Assembly: GCA_963422465.1 (NCBI GenBank)
Contig: OY730175.1
Location: 434,001 to 498,000, forward strand
Direction of reading: 5' to 3'
DNA: 64,000 nt
Origin: Lichina pygmaea
Lineage: Eukaryota; Ascomycota; Lichinomycetes; Lichinales; Lichinaceae
This document shows, one piece after another, positions 1-10,221 of this stretch. Both the position numbers and the translations under genes were made by a program. The number at the start of each line of letters is the position of its first letter. Within the stretch, counting starts at the first letter, position 1. The notes below the pieces were generated by a model. It was given only the letters and a program-made list of their open reading frames with translations. It ran no database searches and was not told where the DNA came from.

Positions 1-3000
1 TGGTGAACTACAGTGGAGGTTTTGCACAAGGCACTACTGCACCTACCACGAACAACTACAAAGGTACGGAGGACATTCACCCTACCACGCCACCTGCCAC
101 AAGCATTGGGTCAATTGCGAGAAGGATGCGTGTGAGATCCATCTTTGGGACAAACGCCAACACACCGCATTCCCCTGGCACACACATGATTGGCACAAAC
201 ACCTTATGTTCCTACAGCAAGGCAACAACTACAACTGCTACGTTGACAATTGGCAGTACTGCCTCAAGCCTGGATGTGACAAGCATCAGCAAGACAAATT
301 CATGAACAGATTCCTCAGGACTGATGGGAATGGCTGGACCCATTGCCCAGTCAGTGGAAAGACACTTCAATCAGGAAAAGACTGAACTCCCTTGTCAAGG
401 GGTGACATCGGGAGCTCAACAACATGACCCCTAGCAACGCAAAGCACCTGCGATTGCCTGTGTCACTATACACCAACACGCTGATACGGACATACGCACT
501 TGTTGACTCTGGAGCCAGTGGGAACTACATTTCAAGACAACTTTACAATACCCTCGGCACTGGAAGGAGACGCAAGCAGCAGCCCTATCAGCTCACGATG
601 GCAAATGGACAGACAGAGCTAGTCTGCCATGAGACGCAGCCAATAGAAATGGTTACCGGACACCATGCTGAAAGGATCTACCTTGATATCGTCGAGTTGG
701 CCACTCAGGATATCTATTTGGGGATGCCTTGGCTAAAGAAGCACAACCCAGTTGTTAACTGGAAGACAGGAGTACTCACGTTTAGGAACTGCACTAACAA
801 CACAGCTCAGACCTGTTACCAGCCGCAGAAGACGTGGACAGATGAGGGAAGGAGTCCTTAGTGGAACCTCACCGACAGAAAGGACAACTCTCAAAAGAAG
901 AGGTCTGCCTTGACAGGCACACCCCGGAACCAGGTGGCCAAACAGTCAGAGATGAAGAGAGAGGAAGTTGTTAACCCTCTGGAGATCCCTGAAGAGTACT
1001 GACCTGGGTATGATAACCTCTTTCAGGAAGAGACAACAACAGCAGTGTTGCCTAAGCACCAACCTTGGGATCATGAGATCAAGTTGCAACCAGGGACGGA
1101 GCCAGGATTTGGACCAATTTACCAGTTATCAGAGAAAGAGCTCCAAGTACTTCGCGAGTACCTGGAGGAAAACCTGAAAAAGAGTTTCATTCGAGAATCT
1201 CAATCACCAGCAGGATACCCGATACTATTTGCACCAAAGAAAGACAGAAGTCTTCGACTTTGTGTGGACTACAGGAAACTCAACGACATTACCATCAAGA
1301 ACTGATATCTGTTGCCAAATGTGAACGAATTGCGAGACAGGATCAGCCAAGCTACAATCTTTACCAAGCTGGACTTGAAAGAAGTATACAACCTGATACG
1401 CATGAAAGAAGGAGAAGAATGGAAGACAGCCTTCAGAACCTGATACAGACACTACGAGTATCTGGTTATGCCATTCGGACTCACGAACGCACCAGCAACA
1501 TGTCAAGCATTGATCAACAACGTTATCAGAGCACACCTGGACCAAACAGCTATCACCTACCTGGATGACATTCTTGTCTACTCAAACACGCAACAGGAAC
1601 ATACCAAACATGTGAAGGATGTTCTACGATGCCTACAAGAGGCAGGGCTCAAGCTCAACCCAAAGAAATGCGAGTTCAACAAACTGGAAGTTGAATTCCT
1701 CGGATACATCATAGGGATCAAAGGGATCAAGATTGACCCTGAGAAAATCAAAGCGATTCAGCAATGGCCAACACCGACATCAGTTAAGGAAGTACAAGCC
1801 TTCCTAGGATTTGCCAACTTCAACTGACAGTTCATCAAGAACTACTCACAGATGGCAACACCACTGACAGAACTCACGAAGAAGGACGTGGAGTACCGGT
1901 GGACGGAGAGACAACAAAAAGCATTCCAACAGCTCAAGGACGCTTGCGCCAAGGAACCAGTTCTCCTCAACTTCAAGACAGGCCAACCGACACAAATCAA
2001 GACGGACACTTCAGATCAGGCAGTGGGAGCATGTCTATGCCAACAGGCAGACGGCAAGTGGCACCCAGTTGCCTACTACTCACGAAAGATGACACAAGCA
2101 GAACAAAACTATGATATCCACGATAAAGAGCTACTGGCAGTTGTCAACACACTTGAACACTGGAGAGTGTACGCGGAAAGCAGTTCTGAACTCACCATTC
2201 TCACAGACCACAAGAATCTGACAATGTTCACGACAACCAAGAAGCTGAACAGACAACAAGTCAGATGGGCTGAACTCCTAGAGTAACACAAGTTCAAGAT
2301 ATTGTATACCCCCAGACAGGATAATAGGAGAGCAGATGTACTAAGCTGACAAAAAAACTACATGGAAGATGATGAACACCAAGGAACAATCTTATAGTAG
2401 GACCAGCAAGGAAACCTGGTGCCTCAACCGCAGATCAACAAGCTCATGGCAGAAGACACTGAAGAATTAATAAGGAACTACCACAACAACCCAGCACATG
2501 GTCACCCAGGAATCACCAAAACCACAGACCTTATCCAACAGGCAGGGAACAACATTATCAATCTCTGACAACACATCACAAGCTACATCAGCAAATATCT
2601 ACTATACCAGAAAAATAAACATGGAAGACATAAGCTATACAGAGAAGGATACCTGAACACAATACCAAGAGGCTCTTGGAAGGACATCTTAATAGACTTC
2701 ATCACAAAGTTACCCAAGTCCAAAGACCCAGTCACAGGAATCACCTACAATTTAATTATAGTGATAGTGGACAGATTCACAAAATACCTAATAACAGTAC
2801 TATTCAAGGAGACCCACACAGCAGAACAATTGGGACATCTCTTACTGGACAGATTGGTCAGAGACTACGGAGTTCCAATCATGATCATTACAGACAGAGA
2901 CAAACTCTTCACATCCAACTACTGGAAGACAATCAGTGCAGCCATGGGAACAAAACCCAAAATGTCTACGGACTATCACCCATGAACTGACAGCCAGACA

Positions 3001-3055
3001 GAGTGAGCAAACCAAGTCCTGGAGACTTACTTGCAGTATTACATTAATCAGACCC
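1..3055 (+). mobile_element. Gypsy (chromovirus-type) LTR element, left fragment, broken
   Basis: Fossil LTR retrotransposon, running off the left edge of the window. In order it shows a Cys/His-rich Gag tail (about 2-385), an aspartic protease with a VDSGAS-type active site (424-861), reverse transcriptase with the YLDDIL box (about 1045-1827), RNase H with DTSDQAVG and TDHKNL signatures (1852-2286) and an integrase core (about 2430-2990). The order protease-RT-RNase H-integrase is that of Ty3/Gypsy. The element continues at 8522 on the far side of an inserted LINE. It is broken, with more than ten interruptions over both fragments, so it is not a recent copy. Family assignment rests on motif order and the chromodomain in the right-hand fragment. 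Confidence 0.9.
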
Positions 3056-3068
3056 ACAGCAATTGGGT
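3056..3068. repeat. 13-bp target site duplication, left copy
   Basis: The sequence acagcaattgggt occurs here and again at 8509-8521, exactly flanking the LINE. The last base merges with the LINE tail, a T run on this strand. It marks the LINE insertion point inside the Gypsy integrase region. Confidence 0.9.
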
Positions 3069-3241
3069 TTTTTTTTGATTTGATTTGATTCTTACACTGT
3101 TTGTAGCTTTACAGCCATGCAGATCTTCCAGCTAATAGTGAACTTCTTCAGAAAACCTTTAAAGGAATAAAAACTGAAGACAGGGAGGTGACTAGAAAGT
3201 GTAGCAAAAGGAAATCTTGTAGTGTCTGGTAGGAAAAGCTT

Positions 3242-6200
3242 CTAGATGTTGGAGTGTGAATAGTGAAGTTTGAAAGCCAGATTAAATTGGTTTAGTCTTT
3301 TCAAAGACATAAACCAGTACAGAAACTTCTGTAGAAGCTCTGGGTTTGAAATAATAGTAGTGAAATCTTGGGGGTTAAAGAGAGCATGTTGTCTTTGACT
3401 TGAGTAGAGAGAGCATGAAGAGGTGATATGCTTTACTGTCTCTTCTGCTTGACCACACATGCATAGGGGGGTAGGAAAGTCAGGGACTCCAGCTCTGAAA
3501 AGAAAACTTGCTAGACCAATTCTCCCAGTTCTGGTTTGCAGTAGTAGACTTGCCTCAGCTTTCTGTAGCTCTTTGTAGAGCTTTAGGTTGTTGTAGTGAG
3601 GTTTTTGGCAAAACACCTGCCATCCAGCATAGCCTTTTCTTTTCTTCTCCTCCCATTGGTTTTCCCACTCTTTAGTAAAGAGTATTTGTAGTTCTTTCTT
3701 TGAACTGGCCTGGTTAGTAGTTATTTGACTTAACCAAGTGAACTTCCAATTAGGAGAGATAGTTGAGCATTTCTTTAAAGGTTTCCTCAGTGAAGAAGCA
3801 TAGGAAGAAATAGTAGAAAAGGTACTGTCAAGAAAGTCTTTCAGAGAGGAGGTTTGGATAGAAGATAGAAAACAAGCTGTGCGAAATTTAAAATAGAGAT
3901 CTAGAGGTAAAAGAAAAAGCTCACTCTCTAATAGAAAAGAAGGAGTGGCTTTGAAAGCACCCCCAATAAGTCTCAGACATTTGTTTTGGAATATGATAAG
4001 AGAGGAAATATTAGAGGATTTTCTGAGTGGGTTGAACCAAATTCCCACTGCATAGCTCAGTACAGATCTGAGTATTGCAGTGTACACAAGGCGTGCTGTG
4101 AGAACTGGAAAGCCCCAGGTGGAGTAAGAGGTTCTAGAAAGAGAAGATAGTGCTTTTTGTGCTTTTTGAAGAATAATTCTCTGGTGTTTGTGCCAGTGGA
4201 GTTTGGCATCCAGGTACACTCCCAATACTCGCACTTCTTCTTTTGGTTTTAGAATCACATTCCCAAGTCTAAGCTTGAGCTGCAGATTGTCTGATCTTCT
4301 TCTGGAAAAATGAAGTATTTCATATTTCTCAGGAGAGAAGACCATTCCATGTCTTGCAGCCCAAGATAGACATTTAAGATGTGTATTCTTCAACTTCAGA
4401 AGGTTGCTTTTAAGAGAGTGTCCAAATGCAAGCAGATTTGTATCATCTGCAAATCCCAGAGCAGAAACACCAGTAGTAGGAGAATGTACAGTCTCATGAA
4501 GTTCAGAAATATAGAATAGAAAAAGAATAGGAGACAAAGGGGAACCTTGGGGAACTCCACAGTGAATAGGAATAGAAGAGGACTCAGAGTCATCAAAAAC
4601 TAGGGTGGTGGTACGTCTGGTACAGAAAGAGAAGATCCAAGAAGTTAGCCAGAGAGGGATTCCTTTTCTCTCCAGAATCTTTTGAAGAATCTCTGGAAGA
4701 ACTCTGTCATATGCTCCTGAGATGTCCAGAGAAAGTAGAGATGCAACCATGCCTTCTTTCCAGACTTTTTCCACTTGGGAAGTTAGAAGGAAAAGTGCTG
4801 ATTCAGTTGATCTGCCTTTCCTGAACCCCATCTGGATTTCTGGCAAGAGTTTAGCCTCTTCTGCTACCTTGCTTAGTCTGGCTGCTGTAATAGCTTCCAT
4901 CAGCTTGCCAGTTGTGTTTAGCAGAGCTATAGGGCGCCAGGCTTTAGCTTGGTTATAGATTCCCTTGCCAGGTTTTCTTAGACAGACTGTTTTTGCATTC
5001 TTGAATTTCTCTGGAAAGTATTCCAGTCTCCAGCATGTTGATGTGAGAACAGCTATAGCTTGGCAGAACTTGGGACCCAGAGCTTTCAGAAATCCATTTG
5101 GCAGCTTGTCTTTTCCTCCTGCTGTAAAAGGTTTCTTCTTGTTCAGAATTTGCTCCACTTCTTCAGTGGTAACCTCCTGAGAAAGCTGGATCTCTGGGGT
5201 ACTCTGGTGACTTTCTGTACTTGGTTCTGGAACACGTGCTTCTGGAAAGAATTGAGCTGAGAAAGATTTTGTCTTCTCCTCAAAGCTTTTGGCTAGTCCT
5301 TCTTGAGTCTCCAGATCAGGGACCAGAGGAAGATCAGGGGTCTTGTTAGCTTTTGATTTTCCCCACTTTGCAAGCTTCCAGAATTTTGAGGAACTGGCTA
5401 GCTCATGAACTTGTTTTCTGAAGGTGTTCTGTTTGCCTTCTCTGACAGCTTTCTTCTTGAGCTTAGTTGCTTCTTCTAGCTCTTCTTGGCTTGCCTGTCC
5501 TCTGAGCACTTGTCTTCTTATTCTTCTTTCCTGCTTAACTTTAGTTTGGATCTCTTGGTTCCACCAGGGGACTGAGTGGCTAGATTGCTTCTGGAGTTCT
5601 GTGCATCTGTCTGCTATTTCTTGGAGAAAGTGGTTAAGATATTCCAAGTACTCATCCACTTCATGTTTATCTTGAAAGTGGAAGGGCAGCTGCAAATTAT
5701 TACACTCTTGTTTTGCCAGGTTTGTGTCCAGTGTTTTCCAGTTCCTTTCTGGCTTCCAGGTTTTTCTTGGTGAGTCCAGGTCCAGGCTAGTTAGCCCAGG
5801 TCTGTGGTCAGACCCATGAAAGAACTGCAAAGCAATTTTAGAAAAGATTAGAGAGTTAGAAAGAGAAGAAGATATAAAGGAAAGATCAATAGGTGAACAG
5901 GGTTTGTGGGAAAGAGATCTAGCTCTTGTGGGTGTAAAAGGTGCAATAGCTAACTCCAGATTTGAGTTTTTCATTAGAGTTTGGAACTTGTGTACAGTGT
6001 CAGAATATAGTCTTCTTTTCTTTGACCAGTCAGGGTGGTGAAGATTTGAGTCTGTAAGAAGAATATGCTGCCCTTTTGCTTGTAAAGCATTTTGGAGTAG
6101 ACAGAGAAGAGCTTCTGATGCTTGTAGGTAGTTCTCTTGACTTGAGGGAGTGAAGTATAGATTATGCACCCACAGAGAAGTAGAGGTGTTTTCCAGATGA

Positions 6201-6484
6201 ATTTCAAGAGAAACAAAGTCTTTACTCCAGAAAGTAGGGTGGAGAGATGACAGATTCAGGTTTTTGTTAATAAGAAAAAGAGTTCTACCAATCTCTGGAG
6301 AAAATAAAGGAAGAAAAGAAGAAAAAACAGTTGAGGTGCTGGTTTGAAGGTGAGGATTCTTCCAGAGTTCTTGAAGTGCAATAATATCTACTTCTTGAAG
6401 AGTTGGGGTTGCTAGAAGTAGCTCTTGGACTGATTGGCTTTTCTGCACATTGTATTGAAGAAGTGTGAACTTTGTATTCTTCAT
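3242..6484 (-). CDS. LINE ORF2: AP-type endonuclease and reverse transcriptase (1080 aa)
   Basis: This is the polymerase protein of the LINE, which nicks target DNA and copies the element RNA in place. Residues about 1-230 form an exonuclease-endonuclease-phosphatase domain (opening LLQYNVQKSQ, then ALQELWKNP, later a GSDHRPG box). Residues about 440-780 are reverse transcriptase, with KAWRPIALLN, GFRKGRSTESALF, GVPQGSPLSP and the catalytic GFADDTNLLAFG. A CMCG-x(7)-H-x(4)-C zinc motif lies near the C-terminus. I see no TDGS-type RNase H domain between the RT and the zinc motif, although many Tad elements carry one. The ATG overlaps the ORF1 stop in ATGA, which suggests stop-restart translation. 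The frame is uninterrupted. Confidence 0.92.
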   Translation of the reverse strand: MKNTKFTLLQYNVQKSQSVQELLLATPTLQEVDIIALQELWKNPHLQTSTSTVFSSFLPLFSPEIGRTLFLINKNLNLSSLHPTFWSKDFVSLEIHLENTSTSLWVHNLYFTPSSQENYLQASEALLCLLQNALQAKGQHILLTDSNLHHPDWSKKRRLYSDTVHKFQTLMKNSNLELAIAPFTPTRARSLSHKPCSPIDLSFISSSLSNSLIFSKIALQFFHGSDHRPGLTSLDLDSPRKTWKPERNWKTLDTNLAKQECNNLQLPFHFQDKHEVDEYLEYLNHFLQEIADRCTELQKQSSHSVPWWNQEIQTKVKQERRIRRQVLRGQASQEELEEATKLKKKAVREGKQNTFRKQVHELASSSKFWKLAKWGKSKANKTPDLPLVPDLETQEGLAKSFEEKTKSFSAQFFPEARVPEPSTESHQSTPEIQLSQEVTTEEVEQILNKKKPFTAGGKDKLPNGFLKALGPKFCQAIAVLTSTCWRLEYFPEKFKNAKTVCLRKPGKGIYNQAKAWRPIALLNTTGKLMEAITAARLSKVAEEAKLLPEIQMGFRKGRSTESALFLLTSQVEKVWKEGMVASLLSLDISGAYDRVLPEILQKILERKGIPLWLTSWIFSFCTRRTTTLVFDDSESSSIPIHCGVPQGSPLSPILFLFYISELHETVHSPTTGVSALGFADDTNLLAFGHSLKSNLLKLKNTHLKCLSWAARHGMVFSPEKYEILHFSRRRSDNLQLKLRLGNVILKPKEEVRVLGVYLDAKLHWHKHQRIILQKAQKALSSLSRTSYSTWGFPVLTARLVYTAILRSVLSYAVGIWFNPLRKSSNISSLIIFQNKCLRLIGGAFKATPSFLLESELFLLPLDLYFKFRTACFLSSIQTSSLKDFLDSTFSTISSYASSLRKPLKKCSTISPNWKFTWLSQITTNQASSKKELQILFTKEWENQWEEKKRKGYAGWQVFCQKPHYNNLKLYKELQKAEASLLLQTRTGRIGLASFLFRAGVPDFPTPLCMCGQAEETVKHITSSCSLYSSQRQHALFNPQDFTTIISNPELLQKFLYWFMSLKRLNQFNLAFKLHYSHSNI

Positions 6485-7881
6485 GTAGACATTTCATCTT
6501 CAAAGATCTTGAAGGGGTTGACTGACTGCTTTCCCCCTGTGTTTGTTGATCTTGTAGACAGAATTTGCACTTCTGGAGACCCTCCTCTGAGTCTCTCTGA
6601 GCTTGTAGTTGGCTCTGTGGTTTTCCGTCTTTTTCCCCCTGGAAGAGTCTGTATGAAGGGGAAAGTAACTGGAGACTGTGTGACTGGGACAGTGGTAGCA
6701 GTGGAGATCTCATACTTCCCTGGGCGGGAAATCCATGCCTCTCTTGCCTTCTTGACTGCTTCTTGGCGTACTGGGCATGTGCTAGCCCAGGCTGGGTGAG
6801 CTCCTTTGCAGTTGCTGTATTTTGGCTTTAGCAGTTGCTCAGGGATTTGGCAGGTTCTTCTTTCATGCTGGCCTCCACAGGCACCACATACAGCTTGATT
6901 CCTGCACAGGCGAGCTTGGTGTCCATACCCAAAGCACTTGAAGCATTGTGCCACCACTGTGTTAGCCAGAAAAGGCTCTGCCTCATGCAATCTGTGGCCC
7001 AGCACTACTCCACTCTCAATTAGAAGATTGGCCTGTTCCGGGGTGGCCAGATCCAGGTGGAGTGAAGTAACTGGTTTCTTTTGAGCTATAGCCTTCTTTG
7101 ACCAGTAGGCTCTTAGAATAGTGATTTGCTTGCTCAGGGATGGGTTGCTGTTCTGGATAGTCTGGCGAGTTTTTTCCAGGTTTTCTGGCTGGATGTCTGT
7201 GGTTCTGACTCCATGAATCAACACTGGGAATCTCTTGGGTTGGATAGTTGCTTCCTTGGTAAAAATAGCTGATATCCAGGCAGAGTCTTTCTCCAGAAAA
7301 CTCTTAGTCTCTTGGGTTTCAGTGTTAATAAGAATGTCCCCTGAGGGAAGTTTTCTCACTGCTCTGACTTGTTTATTATAGGGACTGGGGAGTCTGTCTT
7401 GGAGAGCTTGAAAAAGCTGGATGTGAGTCCTGTTGGCCATATCAGGTGTCTGGTTACCAGGGTGGACAAGAACTTCCTTCAGAATCCTTGGAGCTAGAGG
7501 GATTTGAGCTGGGATATGTTTCTGAACAGCCTGGGCATATGATAGCTTAGATTCTTGCTTGTCTAGCCGCTTGCTAATATTCTCCAGCTCCTGGAAAATC
7601 TTGTTGGTCAGACCAGTGGGGAGAGACTGGGTTTTGGTGGACTGGGCTTCATTAGTACAAGAGTTTTTCTTAACATTCTCCCAGCTTTTCAGTACAGATT
7701 CTGGGGTAGCTTGAGTCTTGAGCCATGAGTCCAGTAGGTTGTAGTCATTCTGGAGAGCTGGATAGGGGGTAGAAGAACTAGGCTGAGTACCAGCAGAACT
7801 GGGAGCTGGCATTGTTGGAGAAGGTGTTGTTTTTCTGGTAGTGTTCTGGGAGGAGTCCGGTTTCTTCTTTTTGACAGGCAT
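6481..7881 (-). CDS. LINE ORF1: Gag-like nucleic-acid-binding protein (466 aa)
   Basis: The first protein of the LINE, expected to coat element RNA. The N-terminus is Lys- and Ser/Thr-rich (KKKKPD, then many S/T/P). The C-terminal third carries consecutive zinc knuckles: a classical CX2CX4HX4C (CFKCFGYGHQARLC), then C-GAC-GGQHERRTC, then a partial third knuckle. I chose the ATG at 7881. The frame is open 14 codons further upstream but without an ATG. The stop codon shares ATGA with the ORF2 start. The array of knuckles is typical of the Tad and I superclades. Confidence 0.88.
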   Translation of the reverse strand: MPVKKKKPDSSQNTTRKTTPSPTMPAPSSAGTQPSSSTPYPALQNDYNLLDSWLKTQATPESVLKSWENVKKNSCTNEAQSTKTQSLPTGLTNKIFQELENISKRLDKQESKLSYAQAVQKHIPAQIPLAPRILKEVLVHPGNQTPDMANRTHIQLFQALQDRLPSPYNKQVRAVRKLPSGDILINTETQETKSFLEKDSAWISAIFTKEATIQPKRFPVLIHGVRTTDIQPENLEKTRQTIQNSNPSLSKQITILRAYWSKKAIAQKKPVTSLHLDLATPEQANLLIESGVVLGHRLHEAEPFLANTVVAQCFKCFGYGHQARLCRNQAVCGACGGQHERRTCQIPEQLLKPKYSNCKGAHPAWASTCPVRQEAVKKAREAWISRPGKYEISTATTVPVTQSPVTFPFIQTLPGGKRRKTTEPTTSSERLRGGSPEVQILSTRSTNTGGKQSVNPFKIFEDEMST

Positions 7882-8508
7882 AGGGTAGGTAACCTGCACA
7901 GTGGGTTGTTCACAAAGGGTCACCTGGTTCCTAGCAGTAATTGCACAATCCTGGGACCACTCCCCAAGACTGTACTTTCCTGGGCAGTCTTTTCCAACTA
8001 GACTCTAGGGAAATCTGGCTGTATTAACTCAAGCTGGAGACCACACCCCCTGCCTGAGCTTTCCTAGAGTTTTTCAACTCTACCAGCACTAGAGGCAAGC
8101 TCTAAACCATTTCTCTTATCCTGGGAGCCCTGATCTCCTTGATGCTAGATGTTTCTCTTGAGAGAAGTTCAAGCTGTTATCTGTCTGACTGGGAGTACTT
8201 GCTCAATCCTGGGACCACACCCCAAGACTGAGTGTTCCTAGGTAATTGGGGCCTGTCCCCAGTCTTTCAGAATCCCACTGGCCACTCTCTGCCTTGTTAT
8301 AGATAGTCTGTTGGTTGTTGAAGTTGAAGATCGAAGATTCAGAGATCACAACTTTTGACAAACAAGCTGGGTTACCCAAAGTGATGGGTTTTCACCTTAA
8401 GGTTTTGGTGGTTCCCAACAGATACTCGCTTGGTTTCCAGAACTTCTGACAAAGTCCGGTGATTATCAGAAGTGATGGTCCTTGAACGTAGTGTCCTATA
8501 CTTGGTTG

Positions 8509-8521
8509 ACAGCAATTGGGT
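8509..8521. repeat. 13-bp target site duplication, right copy
   Basis: Identical to 3056-3068 (acagcaattgggt). It closes the LINE insertion on its 5' side. Confidence 0.9.
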
Positions 8522-9662
8522 ATAATTATTACCAGTGGCACAGCTGGCAATCAACCAGCACAGATCAGACTTGATAAAGGAATTGCCATTCTTTGCCAAT
8601 TTTGGACAACATGCAAACATCAGAATACCAAGCAGAGCTTCACCAAACACTGAGAAAGCACTCCAACATGACAAGCTTCTACAACAAACACATATGATGA
8701 TAAGGCACTACCTTCAACAGACCTCAGAAAGAATGCAGTGCCAAATAGACAAAAAGTCAAAAATAGCACCTCAGCTAAAGAAGGGGGATAAAGTCTACCT
8801 TCTCACAAAGAATTGGAAAACAAAAAAGCCAAAAATAAAGAAACTTGACAACATCAAGGTCAGACTATTTTTGGTTGAAGAGAAAACAGGACTAGTCAAC
8901 ATCAAGATACAACTACCAAGGGATGCCAGAGTCTATCCAAACTTTCATATCTTAATGATTGAACCAGCTGACCAGAGCACACCCTTGCAGGAAACATTTC
9001 ATTACCAGCCTGAAGAAGAGCAGAAGTTCAAAGTTGAACAAATCCTGGCTAAGAAAGGTCAGCAACACCTTGTTAAGTGGAAAGAATACCCAGACTTGGA
9101 AAATACCTGGGAACCACTCAAGAACCTTGTGAACTGCTAGCTCCTTCTGTGACAGTTCCACCAGGGGTAGGACTGAACAGCTCAGCCTGCAGCGCGGACA
9201 CATCAATAACTGTCGCCGACAAGTCCTTGCCCTCCACCTCCATTTCAGCGACAAGGCACTGGAGTTTCTTCTTTGCTCAACCCTCAGCTCCCTCGAGAAC
9301 CTTCCGCTTTCAGGACACACAAGCCTGCAGCTCGGCAAGCTGCTCAACAAGAGTATCCTGCTTGGCCTCATCAACAGCCAGATCATCATGAAGGTTATCA
9401 CAAGTCATGTTCAGTGACTCCCAAGAAAGCAACACACAGGACTTCCCACAACAAGTGCATTCAGCGCACTTCAACTTATTGTTGTTGTCAGACATTCAGA
9501 AACAAGGCTTGCTGTTCAAGATACAGAAGTCACACGGAGTAAGTGACAGAAGGTTGCGAGCACGAATCTGGGCTGCCAGTTGCTTTCGGTAAACAGAGGC
9601 ATGTGATTTTGCAGACATACTCAAGAATTCATCGAGACGATAAATGAAGGGGAGGAAGGTAG
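8522..9662 (+). mobile_element. Gypsy element, right fragment: integrase end, chromodomain and polypurine tract
   Basis: Continuation of the fossil Gypsy element beyond the LINE. It contains the integrase C-terminal part and a chromodomain near 9040-9140 (HLVKWKEYPDLENTWEP), a histone-reading module that places the element among chromoviruses. After the pol stop there is a spacer of about 0.5 kb, then a purine-rich stretch (about 9642-9662, gaaggggaggaaggtag), the expected plus-strand primer directly abutting the 3' LTR. Broken as a whole. Confidence 0.88.
9150..9620 (-). other. Antisense Cys-rich reading frame between pol and the 3' LTR (fossil)
   Basis: On the strand opposite to gag-pol, between the pol stop and the 3' LTR, lie two adjacent open stretches. 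They share the composition of a small Cys-rich protein: a TPCDFC motif, then CAECTCCGKSC, then LSWESL and an acidic/Gln helical segment. From memory, similar Cys-rich frames occur in ascomycete Gypsy copies and are often annotated as hypothetical proteins; I could not check this. It belongs to the LTR element and is broken here. Confidence 0.5.
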
Positions 9663-10221
9663 TGTTACAATCTCTGGGAAGGGAAGCCACTTATTTATAC
9701 AGGTATCAGGCCTCGGGCCAGACAAGAGACCACCGTGGAGTCAAGTGACCAACCAACAAGAGGTCACGTGACTATCAAGACAAACACGGGTGGCTTGACA
9801 CAGCATGCATGACACATTGAGACAATCTCACCAGTCTCGATGCAGGATGCATGAAGGGTTGAGACAATCTCACCCGTCTTGACACAGGATGCATGACGTG
9901 GTGGGACTGTCAAGACAATCTCACCAGTCTTGATGTCAAGGCTGTCAAGACAATCTTGATTGTCTTGACAGGCCAGCACTATATAGCCAGGCGATAGTTC
10001 CCTTATGGAACGATTGTCTTCAACTTATGTTGTGATCCAGACAACTAGATCTACTTCAATACAATCCTTTGTACGAAGCCATTGATCAGGTGTCACCACC
10101 ACCATGTTCCACCAAACCCCTTCGCGCTCCTTGACACTCCTCTCCTGCAAGAACCAACCCGCCTTCTGCATCTCACCCTCATCCTATACTCGGATAGGAC
10201 GGCACGGTACAGACCGCAACA
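9663..10221 (+). repeat. 3' LTR of the Gypsy element (559 bp)
   Basis: Begins TGTTACAATC directly after the polypurine tract and ends ACCGCAACA, so it has the TG...CA ends of an LTR. The first part holds imperfect repeats of a segment with gtcttgac/gatgcaggatgcatga (about 9780-9960). A TATATA box lies at about 9981. The last 230 bp recur in reverse orientation in the solo LTR at 10539-11019. The 5' LTR lies outside the window, so LTR divergence cannot be used for dating. Confidence 0.85.

Larger units (their letters stand above)
3069..8508 (-). mobile_element. Full-length Tad-like non-LTR retrotransposon (LINE)
   Basis: A LINE of about 5.4 kb inserted antisense into the Gypsy element, bounded by a perfect 13-bp target duplication. 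Read on the minus strand it has a 5' leader of about 630 bp (7882-8508), ORF1 (Gag-like with zinc knuckles), ORF2 (endonuclease plus reverse transcriptase), a 3' UTR of about 150 bp, and a tail of ATCAA-type repeats followed by about ten A residues (3069-3095). The two ORFs overlap in ATGA. The layout and the ORF2 start, of VQKSQS/LQELW type, resemble Tad1-clade elements of filamentous ascomycetes. Both ORFs are open, so this copy is younger than its host element. Confidence 0.9.
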
